From contig JARJMV020000308.1 in assembly GCA_029335935.2 (NCBI GenBank), positions 1 through 5,441 on the forward strand: 5,441 nucleotides of DNA. The letters run 5' to 3'. The stretch comes from a bacterium (GTDB lineage: Bacteria > Armatimonadota > Fimbriimonadia > Fimbriimonadales > GBS-DC). The position numbers and the translations under genes were made by a program. The notes beneath the pieces are model-generated. The model was not told where the DNA came from. It searched no databases and saw only the letters and a program-made list of their open reading frames with translations. Below are positions 1 through 4,976 of this stretch, in pieces (position 1 is the first letter of the stretch; the number at the start of each line of letters is the position of its first letter).

Positions 1-20
1 CGTCGGCGGGGACGCCGACG
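1..20. repeat. GNRA-capped hairpin repeat, copy 1
   Basis: This is a perfect inverted repeat with arms CGTCGGCG and CGCCGACG (8 bp) around the loop GGGA, which fits the GNRA tetraloop consensus if transcribed. An identical copy lies 37 bp downstream. It begins at the first base of the window, so it may be the last visible unit of a longer run. It resembles the short REP-type palindromes found between genes in many bacteria. No T-run follows, so it does not look like an intrinsic terminator. If it lies inside a polycistronic oxidase mRNA it could stabilise the upstream message; that role is inferred. Confidence 0.7.
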
Positions 21-37
21 GTACGGGTTTGGTGGTT

Positions 38-57
38 CGTCGGCGGGGACGCCGACG
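38..57. repeat. GNRA-capped hairpin repeat, copy 2
   Basis: This copy is identical over 20 bases to copy 1, with the same 8-bp stem and GGGA loop. The two copies are separated by 17 bases. The 37-base period is not a multiple of three, so the repeats would be read in different frames, which argues against a coding repeat. The flanks can also pair: GTACGGGT at 21-28 and ACCCGAAC at 60-67 match at 7 of 8 positions and would enclose this hairpin in a larger stem. Confidence 0.7.
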
Positions 58-104
58 ATACCCGAACCGCGCGACGACAACAACGGTGTCGCGCCAAGGG
101 AAGC

Positions 105-122
105 TTAGGTATACTAACCTAA
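105..122 (+). promoter_or_regulatory. Candidate -10 promoter element inside an inverted repeat, upstream of ctaE
   Basis: TATACT at 110-115 matches the sigma-70 -10 consensus at five of six positions. It lies within the perfect inverted repeat TTAGGT-ATACTA-ACCTAA. Transcription would start near 121-123, just before the Shine-Dalgarno at 127-134, giving a short leader. No convincing -35 box is present at the expected distance, so either an activator is needed or this is not a promoter. A symmetric site over a -10 box is a typical repressor position, but the regulator is unknown. ctaE could equally be transcribed from an upstream oxidase promoter. Confidence 0.4.
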
Positions 123-126
123 AGGC

Positions 127-134
127 GGAGGAGG
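127..134 (+). promoter_or_regulatory. Ribosome binding site of ctaE, supports a GTG start
   Basis: GGAGGAGG ends 10 bases before the GTG at 145. It decides the start: the first in-frame ATG, at 241, lies after the acidic and histidine-rich leader and has no comparable Shine-Dalgarno. Confidence 0.75.
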
Positions 135-144
135 CGAACTGACG

Positions 145-972
145 GTGCGCGTACAAGAACTGGAGAAGACCGCAACACTGGAACATGCAGGCGACGGGCA
201 TTATCACGGCGACGGCATCTTAGGCGAACAGTTCGAAACGATGGAACAGCAGAACACATCCTACCTCATCGGGATGTGGGCGTTCATCGTGCAGGAAGTG
301 CTGTTCTTCGGCGCGATCTTCGCCGCTTATGCCATCTATCGCTTCAAATATGTGCTGGAGTTCACCCTCGCGCACCACGAACTGAATGTGCCCATCGGCA
401 CACTGAACACTTTCGTGCTGCTCTTCAGCAGTTATACGATGGCGCGCGCCGTCCGCGCCGCGATGCAGAATCGACATAAACGGCAGGTATTTTATCTATT
501 CCTAACTTTCATATTTGCCGGCACATTTATGGTAAATAAGTATTTTGAGTATAGCGCGAAGTTCGAGCATCACCTCTTTCCTGGCGGCGACTACAGCGCA
601 CACGCCGTCGTAGAACACGCCGAGAAGAAAGGCGAGCTGCGCGTCGTGGAAGAGGACGGCAAAGAGTTATATGAGTTAGGCAGAACGCGCAACGGCGAAT
701 TCACCCCCCTGCAGAAAGTCTCCGCGAAAGAGTTCGAACAGCGCACGCGCCTCTTCTTCGGCTTCTACTTCGTGATGACGGGCTTACACGGTCTGCATGT
801 GCTGATAGGAATGATTATCATCGGCATCCTCATCGGACGCGCTTGGCTCGACCATCTGAAGAACAAGCCTATCGCCGACTTTATGCCTGTGGAGATGACG
901 GGGCTCTACTGGCACCTGGTGGACATCGTGTGGATTTTCCTGTTCCCGCTATTGTATCTCATCGGGAGGTAA
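145..972 (+). CDS. ctaE: Cytochrome c oxidase subunit III (aa3-type heme-copper oxidase)
   Basis: Subunit III of the terminal oxidase, an inner-membrane protein that packs against subunit I and supports its proton uptake. The 275 residues give five predicted membrane helices (about 40-66, 84-107, 114-135, 203-233 and 253-274), the short form lacking the first two helices of the seven-helix type. Family marks are QEVLFF with Glu51, matching the DCCD-reactive glutamate of mitochondrial subunit III; TGLHGLHVLIG (His215, His218); and YWHLVDIVW near the C-terminus (His257, Asp260). The N-terminus is rich in His and Glu. Unusual is the roughly 65-residue hydrophilic loop between helices 3 and 4, whose part from 157 to 200 is highly charged. 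The start is GTG with a strong Shine-Dalgarno. The stop is followed at once by ctaF, and genes for subunits I and II are expected upstream. The family call is secure. Confidence 0.95.
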   Translation: MRVQELEKTATLEHAGDGHYHGDGILGEQFETMEQQNTSYLIGMWAFIVQEVLFFGAIFAAYAIYRFKYVLEFTLAHHELNVPIGTLNTFVLLFSSYTMARAVRAAMQNRHKRQVFYLFLTFIFAGTFMVNKYFEYSAKFEHHLFPGGDYSAHAVVEHAEKKGELRVVEEDGKELYELGRTRNGEFTPLQKVSAKEFEQRTRLFFGFYFVMTGLHGLHVLIGMIIIGILIGRAWLDHLKNKPIADFMPVEMTGLYWHLVDIVWIFLFPLLYLIGR

Positions 973-978
973 AATCGG

Positions 979-1302
979 ATGGCAGGTCATAGCGATTCGC
1001 ATGTGCATCCTGTGTCGCTGTATACGCGCACGCTCTATTGGCTGATGGTGTTGCTGGTACTCACTGTTGTTGCTGGCTACATACCGAATGTGCCGAACTG
1101 GCTGGGCGTTGTGATTGCGCTCACGATTGCGGTGTGGAAAGCGACCATCGTGATTATGAACTTTATGCATGTGCGCTTCAGCGGCAAGTTGGCGTGGCTC
1201 TTTGCGGGTGCGGGCTTCTTCTGGCTGATTATTATGCTCGCGTTCGCCTTCGCGGATTATGTGAGCCGCCCGTGGGAGCCATTTCACGGCTGGTCCGAGT
1301 GA
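979..1302 (+). CDS. ctaF: Cytochrome c oxidase subunit IV, prokaryotic type
   Basis: A 107-residue membrane protein of the bacterial COX4 family, a small accessory subunit of aa3-type oxidase thought to aid assembly or stability of the core. Three membrane helices are visible at about 18-34, 40-62 and 70-92. The family signature is KATIVIMNFMHVRFS (residues 54-68), linking helix 2 to helix 3. The N-terminus is short and histidine-containing (His4, His8, His10), as is common in the family. The start is ATG with GGGAGG at 964-969, inside the last codons of ctaE, and only 6 bases separate the two genes, so they are co-transcribed and probably translationally coupled. It ends 13 bp from the convergent minus-strand gene, and no clear terminator lies between them. 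Confidence 0.9.
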   Translation: MAGHSDSHVHPVSLYTRTLYWLMVLLVLTVVAGYIPNVPNWLGVVIALTIAVWKATIVIMNFMHVRFSGKLAWLFAGAGFFWLIIMLAFAFADYVSRPWEPFHGWSE

Positions 1303-1315
1303 TACCGAGGGCGAT

Positions 1316-2464
1316 TCAGTCGCTGGGCGGGGTGGCGTCTCCTTGAAGGATGCTCGCCGCCTCGCCATAGTATCGGGTGTCCTTTTGCCCTGCTTGTATC
1401 ACCCACGGTAGGAACGCCGCGTCGCCCAGCCGATTGAGCAATCGAAGCTCATGCATATGGAACTGTGTGTAGATACTGAGGACGATTGGCGTCAATCGGT
1501 AGTCCAGAGTTTCGCTAAGGTGTTGTATCCACAGCGTCATTCCCTCTCGGTTGTTGAGAATCCGCTGCGTGGCTTGCTCGTGCGGTATCTTTGCCAACAG
1601 GCGCGTCCATTCGTATTCGTTGCGTACGACCTGCAGCGCCTTCTCTATCAGCTGCGCAATCACGGGCGAGTGGGTGGGTTCCAACATTATCTGCACGGAG
1701 GCGCGTTCCAGCATCTGAAGGAAAAGTTCGCGTCTCATCGGTGTATCCAGCCACGCGCTTAGAGGCGGCGCGTTGTCGTTGACAAAGATGGAGTGCAGGT
1801 CGGGACGGCGGCGCAGTTTCACGAACAGGGGCAAGGCGCGCGGCGCGCGAGGCAGTGCGCCGCGCAGCGCCGCTGTCGCCGTCGGCTCCGTGTGGTCCAA
1901 CAGCAACTCGCATGCGCGCAGGCGCGCCATCGCGCTTTTACTGCCTGTGAGTTGGATAATCACAGCCAGCGCCGCTTCGCCCAGCGATTGCAGGCGTTCG
2001 ATGGCGAGGTAAGCAGTTCCGCTGTGCGCTAAAGCGAGTTGCAGGGGCCGTAGTGGCTGACCCACCTGCCATTGCCACACCTGCTCGCGGATGGCGGGCA
2101 ACACCTCCAGCAGCGACGCCTCGCCGCGAAACAGGCGTACAAATGGCGTCGGGTCGGCAGGCGCAGCGACATACCGCGTTGGCTCCTGCGCCAACGGTTC
2201 GGATCTCTGGGGTAAGGCGTACACTTGCAATCGCGCCAAGCACTGCTCGCAGGCGTAGTGGAGCCGTGTCAGCGCGTTGAGCTGCGTGCGCGTGTCGGGC
2301 GCCTCGAGAAGCGCCTGCAAGGTCTCCGAAAGCGGTTCGAGCGCGTCGTAGCGCTGCAGGGCGCGTTGGGCGTCGCGCAGCGGCTCTAACCCACCCGAAC
2401 GGTTCAGCCCCAGCGCCAGCGCGTGCTGAATCGCTTGCTGCAACTGTTCTAATGCCTCACGCAT
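1316..2464 (-). CDS. Unrecognised helical protein, HEAT-like repeats possible
   Basis: I do not recognise this 382-residue protein. It is rich in Leu, Ala, Arg and Gln, has no signal peptide or membrane segment, and reads as successive amphipathic helices, for instance residues 1-20, 40-80, 112-132, 145-200 and 265-282. The stretch 150-205, with paired helices separated by short turns, resembles HEAT or armadillo-type solenoids; this is inference from pattern only. A CxxC pair (Cys72, Cys75) lies inside a predicted helix. The region 85-108 is Pro- and Ala-rich and probably a linker between N- and C-terminal parts. I chose ATG at 2464; the frame stays open to 2626, but a longer start would overlap the divergent reductase gene. 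A GTG sits immediately upstream (2467) with a weak AGGT. A scaffold or protein-binding role is possible but unproven. Confidence 0.75.
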   Translation of the reverse strand: MREALEQLQQAIQHALALGLNRSGGLEPLRDAQRALQRYDALEPLSETLQALLEAPDTRTQLNALTRLHYACEQCLARLQVYALPQRSEPLAQEPTRYVAAPADPTPFVRLFRGEASLLEVLPAIREQVWQWQVGQPLRPLQLALAHSGTAYLAIERLQSLGEAALAVIIQLTGSKSAMARLRACELLLDHTEPTATAALRGALPRAPRALPLFVKLRRRPDLHSIFVNDNAPPLSAWLDTPMRRELFLQMLERASVQIMLEPTHSPVIAQLIEKALQVVRNEYEWTRLLAKIPHEQATQRILNNREGMTLWIQHLSETLDYRLTPIVLSIYTQFHMHELRLLNRLGDAAFLPWVIQAGQKDTRYYGEAASILQGDATPPSD

Positions 2465-2504
2465 CACTGCGATTCTACCTGTTTTGGGGTATCTTTGTTG
2501 GCGT
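2465..2504. promoter_or_regulatory. Short divergent promoter region, possibly giving leaderless mRNAs
   Basis: Only 40 bp separate the two divergent start codons. On the minus strand TAGAAT (2477-2472) lies 7 bases before the ATG at 2464. On the plus strand TATCTT (2490-2495) lies 9 bases before the ATG at 2505. Both fit TANNNT -10 elements so close to the start codon that the mRNAs would begin at or near the first codon. The reductase has no usable Shine-Dalgarno (GGGG at 2486-2489 is too far away), and the helical gene has only a weak AGGT. Neither side has a good -35 box. Confidence 0.4.
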
Positions 2505-3134
2505 ATGACAACACGCGCCTTCATCCCCTCAGAGATGAGTCCGCGCGAGGCGTATGCGCTGCTGATTAGCTGCGTTGCGCCGCGCCCGATTGCGTGGGTC
2601 AGCACCTGCGCGCCCGATGGCTGCACTAACCTCGCGCCCTACAGCTTCTTCAACGCGGGCGGCGCAAACCCCGTGTCGGTGGTGTTCTCTTGCACCAACA
2701 CGCGCGACGGTAGCCCCAAAGACACCCTGCGCAATGTGCAAGCCACAGGCGAGTTCGTGGTCAATATCGCGCCTTACTGGCTCGCGGAGCGGATGAACCA
2801 GACTTCGTACGAATATGAGTACGGTGTGTGCGAGTTTGAGCAGGTGGGGCTGACCCGCGCCCCCTCGCGCTATGTGCAGCCGCCGCGCGTCGCCGAAAGC
2901 CCTATCGCGATGGAATGCAGACTGTTCCAAATCGTGCCGCACGGCGCAGGTCCGACCGCCGCGAACTATGTCATAGGCGAGGTGCTGTGCTTCCATATTG
3001 CCGAGCACCTGCTCACTGCCGAAGGCGTGGTGGATAATCTCGCTGCCGACTACATCGGGCGGATGGGGCAAGCGTGGTATGTACGCGCTCGCCCCGAAGC
3101 GATGTTCCCGATGGAGCGCCCTACCCAGCGTTGA
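2505..3134 (+). CDS. Flavin reductase family protein (FMN-binding split barrel)
   Basis: A 209-residue cytosolic protein of the flavin reductase-like family, whose members bind FMN in a split-barrel dimer and mostly reduce flavin with NAD(P)H or serve as the reductase partner of a monooxygenase. Visible marks are RPIAWVST (27-34), a turn with Asp38-Gly39, then NLAPYSFFNAGG (42-53), the usual flavin-contact stretch; KDTLRNVQATGEFVVNI (72-88); ESPIAMECRL (131-140); NYVIGEVLCFHI (154-165); and a C-terminal YIGRMGQAWYVR (183-194). The length is normal for the family. I chose the ATG at 2505; an in-frame TTG at 2484 would add seven residues, and neither has a Shine-Dalgarno. No monooxygenase partner lies in the window, so the substrate cannot be named. 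It ends 22 bp from the convergent flagellin stop. Confidence 0.88.
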   Translation: MTTRAFIPSEMSPREAYALLISCVAPRPIAWVSTCAPDGCTNLAPYSFFNAGGANPVSVVFSCTNTRDGSPKDTLRNVQATGEFVVNIAPYWLAERMNQTSYEYEYGVCEFEQVGLTRAPSRYVQPPRVAESPIAMECRLFQIVPHGAGPTAANYVIGEVLCFHIAEHLLTAEGVVDNLAADYIGRMGQAWYVRARPEAMFPMERPTQR

Positions 3135-3156
3135 CCGCCCTTTCGCTCCCAAGCGC

Positions 3157-4623
3157 TTAGATGCGCTGGAGCAGCTGCAGTACCGTCTGCGGCGCGGAGT
3201 TCGCCTGCGCCAACACCGACATACCCGACTGCATCAAGATTTGCTGCTTAGTGAAGGTCGATATCTCTAAGGCGAAATCGGCGTCGCGAATGGTCGACTC
3301 ACTCGCCATCACATTCTCGCGGGCGACATTGAGCGAACGAATGTTGCTCTCTAAGATATAGCGCTGGAACGCGCCCATGTCGCCGCGTATCTTGGAAATC
3401 TCGCCAATTGCCGCATCGATAATGCGCAAAGCGTTATCGGTGGAGTTCGGCTGCGTGATGTCGATGGTGGAGAGATTTTGGTTCGGTACAACGGTCGTGC
3501 CCAGTTTAGCAGAGTTGACATCGATGAGGGAGAATCGCACGAACTGTCCTGCGTTCGCACCGACTTGGAACTGAAGCAACCCGGCGCTCACCACAGCGAC
3601 TTGCGCGGCTGCTAACGAGGTATCGTTGCCCGCTTCCGTGAGGGTAATAATGTTGCCGTAGCCGTCGCGTAGGCGCAGCCCCGAATCGCCTGTCGCCTGC
3701 CCACCCGTGAAGGTAACGGTCTGGATACCGTTGACCGTGTTGGCAATCACCGTTGCCACAGCATTTGTGCCCACAGCACTGGATGACCCTGGCGTCGCAC
3801 GAATAACGCCTACCGTGTCGTGTAGATTCACCTCGAACTGGCTGCCATACTCCTTGTGGCGCAGCTCGATCTGAAGCGTCGTGAGATTGAAGTTCGCGAC
3901 CACGCCTGTAATGTGCGAGACCGCGTTGATTTTATCGATGAAACTGCCGACAGTCTCGTTCGCGTCGGAGGTGACGGTGTAGCCGTTGATGACCACATTG
4001 CCTGCAGGTGTCCCCATCAGGCTGGCAAGCGTGGTGTTTGCGGCGAAGGTGCGCGTGCCGATGACCGTGGCGCGCGTGGCGGCAGTGGTCACCTCAAGCG
4101 TCACCACGCCGCTGTCGGTGGCAAAACCGTTGAATAGTCCCCCGATGAAGATGCCCGACACGCGCGTGGGGTTGGTGACCGCCGCGCTAATCCCCGAAGT
4201 GCCATCGAGCAGCCGTTTCGTGCCGAATGAGGTCTGCTCGGCGATGCGGTTGATGCTATCGATTAGGGCGCGGATTTGAGTCTGGTCGGCTTGCAGCGCC
4301 GCGTAGTCGTTCACGCCAGTGTTGGCGGCGTGTAGCACGAGCTGGCGCATCGTGCGGAGGGCGGTATGCACCTCGTCCAGTGCCGCCTCGGCGGTTTTAA
4401 TCATGTTCACTGCGTCCTGTGCGTTGTTGACCGCCTGCTGCAGCCCTGTAATTTGCGCACGCAGGTTCTCCGAGATAATCAGCCCGGCAGGGTCGTCCGC
4501 CGCGCGATTGACACGCAATCCCGACGCCAACCGCTCAATCGTGCGCCCCATCGAATCCGATGTGAGGCTCACATTCCGCAGCGCATTCTGCGACTGGATG
4601 TTCGTATTAATCCTCAGACTCAT
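3157..4623 (-). CDS. fliC: Flagellin, filament structural protein
   Basis: Subunit of the flagellar filament, exported through the flagellar type III apparatus. The 488 residues have the typical plan. The N-terminal D0/D1 part (1-145) carries INTNIQSQNALRN, ERLASGLRVNRAADDPAGL and a coiled-coil stretch to about 130. The middle surface-exposed region (about 146-390) is rich in Thr, Val, Gly and Asn. The C-terminal D1/D0 part (395-488) carries ESTIRDADFALEISTFTKQQILMQSG and ends VLQLLQRI. Within the middle, NVVINGYTVTSDANETVGSF and IDKIN (209-233) match the Flagellin_IN motif. There is no Cys in the protein and no signal peptide, as expected. The start is ATG with AGGGGGT 7 bases upstream. No other flagellar gene is nearby, which suggests a stand-alone late-class transcription unit. 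A sigma-28-type promoter precedes it. Confidence 0.96.
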   Translation of the reverse strand: MSLRINTNIQSQNALRNVSLTSDSMGRTIERLASGLRVNRAADDPAGLIISENLRAQITGLQQAVNNAQDAVNMIKTAEAALDEVHTALRTMRQLVLHAANTGVNDYAALQADQTQIRALIDSINRIAEQTSFGTKRLLDGTSGISAAVTNPTRVSGIFIGGLFNGFATDSGVVTLEVTTAATRATVIGTRTFAANTTLASLMGTPAGNVVINGYTVTSDANETVGSFIDKINAVSHITGVVANFNLTTLQIELRHKEYGSQFEVNLHDTVGVIRATPGSSSAVGTNAVATVIANTVNGIQTVTFTGGQATGDSGLRLRDGYGNIITLTEAGNDTSLAAAQVAVVSAGLLQFQVGANAGQFVRFSLIDVNSAKLGTTVVPNQNLSTIDITQPNSTDNALRIIDAAIGEISKIRGDMGAFQRYILESNIRSLNVARENVMASESTIRDADFALEISTFTKQQILMQSGMSVLAQANSAPQTVLQLLQRI

Positions 4624-4630
4624 TCCGATA

Positions 4631-4637
4631 ACCCCCT
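4631..4637 (-). promoter_or_regulatory. Ribosome binding site of flagellin
   Basis: Read on the minus strand the site is AGGGGGT, ending 7 bases before the ATG at 4623. It deviates from AGGAGG. It also forms part of one arm of the imperfect inverted repeat 4625-4636 / 4667-4678, whose other arm overlaps the promoter -10. Confidence 0.65.
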
Positions 4638-4653
4638 GTTGGGTAGATTCTCC

Positions 4654-4663
4654 GCAAATTTGC
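4654..4663. promoter_or_regulatory. Perfect palindrome at the start of the flagellin leader
   Basis: GCAAATTTGC is a 10-bp perfect palindrome. It lies just downstream of the expected start point of the sigma-28-type promoter (about 4664-4666), a common position for a repressor site. The palindrome has no loop, so a DNA-binding protein site is more likely than an RNA hairpin. No known regulator can be assigned. Confidence 0.3.
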
Positions 4664-4671
4664 TGTGGGGA

Positions 4672-4699
4672 TTATCGGCAAAGCCTCGCGCGTTCTTTA
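4672..4699 (-). promoter_or_regulatory. Sigma-28 (FliA/SigD)-type promoter of flagellin
   Basis: On the minus strand the -35 TAAA (4699-4696) and the -10 GCCGATAA (4679-4672) match the flagellar sigma-28 consensus, TAAA and GCCGATAA. The spacing is 16 bases, one more than the usual 15. Transcription would begin near 4664-4666, leaving a leader of about 40 bases before the flagellin ATG. The genome should therefore encode a FliA/SigD factor and make flagellin as a late flagellar product. Confidence 0.8.
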
Positions 4700-4707
4700 G
4701 GGGGATA

Positions 4708-4716
4708 TGCTATAAT
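4708..4716 (+). promoter_or_regulatory. Extended -10 promoter of the BON-comF operon
   Basis: TGC followed by TATAAT gives a perfect -10 hexamer (4711-4716) with the TGn extension (4708-4710). No -35 match is seen at 17 bases upstream, which the extended -10 can make up for. Transcription would start near 4723, at the Shine-Dalgarno itself, for a leader of about 14 bases. It lies back to back with the flagellin promoter; only 8 bases separate the flagellin -35 TAAA from this TGn motif, so the two polymerases would compete for space. Confidence 0.65.
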
Positions 4717-4721
4717 ACAGC

Positions 4722-4728
4722 AGGAGGA
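4722..4728 (+). promoter_or_regulatory. Ribosome binding site of the BON-like gene
   Basis: AGGAGGA is a near-perfect Shine-Dalgarno with its last base 8 bases from the ATG at 4737. It fixes the start of this small gene. Confidence 0.75.
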
Positions 4729-4736
4729 CACGAACG

Positions 4737-4973
4737 ATGGCATTAGCCGATGTGGAGACCCGTCGGATGGTGCTGCGCGAGATTAGCAAACGCCATATCG
4801 ACTCCTCGCGCTTGGATGTGCAGGTGTTTCACGGCGTGGTATACCTGCGCGGTACGGTGAGCGGTATGCGTGGGCACGATATCGACATCAAAGCGGAGAT
4901 GGAAGTGATTCGTCGGATCTTGCGCCAGCGCCCGGGCATTCGGGATGTGGTGTTAGATGTGATTTATCGTTGA
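4737..4973 (+). CDS. Small BON-domain-like protein
   Basis: A 78-residue protein that is essentially one BON-like domain. A helix (about 3-20) is followed by LDVQVFHGVVYLRGTVSG (26-43), the strand-turn-strand with the family's V..G.V.L.G.V pattern, then a helix (47-64) and a closing strand GIRDVVLDVIYR (67-78). BON domains occur in periplasmic or membrane-associated proteins such as OsmY and are thought to bind phospholipids or surfaces. This one has no signal peptide or membrane segment and is strongly charged, so it is probably cytosolic, and its role is not evident. The start is secure from the strong Shine-Dalgarno. It is the first gene of a unit with comF, 3 bp between stop and start. 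Function is not predicted beyond the fold. Confidence 0.8.
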   Translation: MALADVETRRMVLREISKRHIDSSRLDVQVFHGVVYLRGTVSGMRGHDIDIKAEMEVIRRILRQRPGIRDVVLDVIYR

Positions 4974-4976
4974 GCT

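Noticed and set aside
1..57. Start of a CRISPR array
   Set aside because: There are only two units, the 17-base spacer is too short, and the repeat is a full palindrome with a 4-base loop.
1..142. Tail of an upstream coding region, such as oxidase subunit I
   Set aside because: All three plus-strand frames are open to stops at 106-108, 120-122 and 140-142, so none stands out, and the 37-base repeat period shifts frame between copies. It cannot be excluded, but no frame gives a recognisable oxidase tail.
1311..1323. Terminator between ctaF and the helical protein
   Set aside because: GCGA-TTCAG-TCGC gives only a 4-bp stem, lies over the last codons of the minus-strand gene and lacks a T-run.
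949..1368. 139-residue minus-strand open frame opposite ctaF
   Set aside because: It is antisense to a secure membrane-protein gene; its His- and Arg-rich composition is the usual reverse reading of such a gene.
2465..2626. Longer N-terminus for the helical protein on the minus strand
   Set aside because: The frame stays open, but the extra residues would be read across the start of the well-supported flavin reductase and begin without a Shine-Dalgarno.
2529..3152. 207-residue minus-strand open frame opposite the flavin reductase
   Set aside because: It is a GC-rich shadow: rich in Arg, His and Ala with no domain pattern, while the plus strand has clear family motifs.
3149..3169. Terminator between the flavin reductase and flagellin
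   Set aside because: CC-A-AGCGC / GCGCT-GG can fold with a TTAGAT loop and one bulged A, but it overlaps the flagellin stop and no T-run follows on either strand.
4319..4786. 155-residue plus-strand open frame opposite the flagellin start
   Set aside because: It lies antisense to the conserved flagellin N-terminus, runs through both promoters and into the BON gene in another frame, and shows no protein family pattern.
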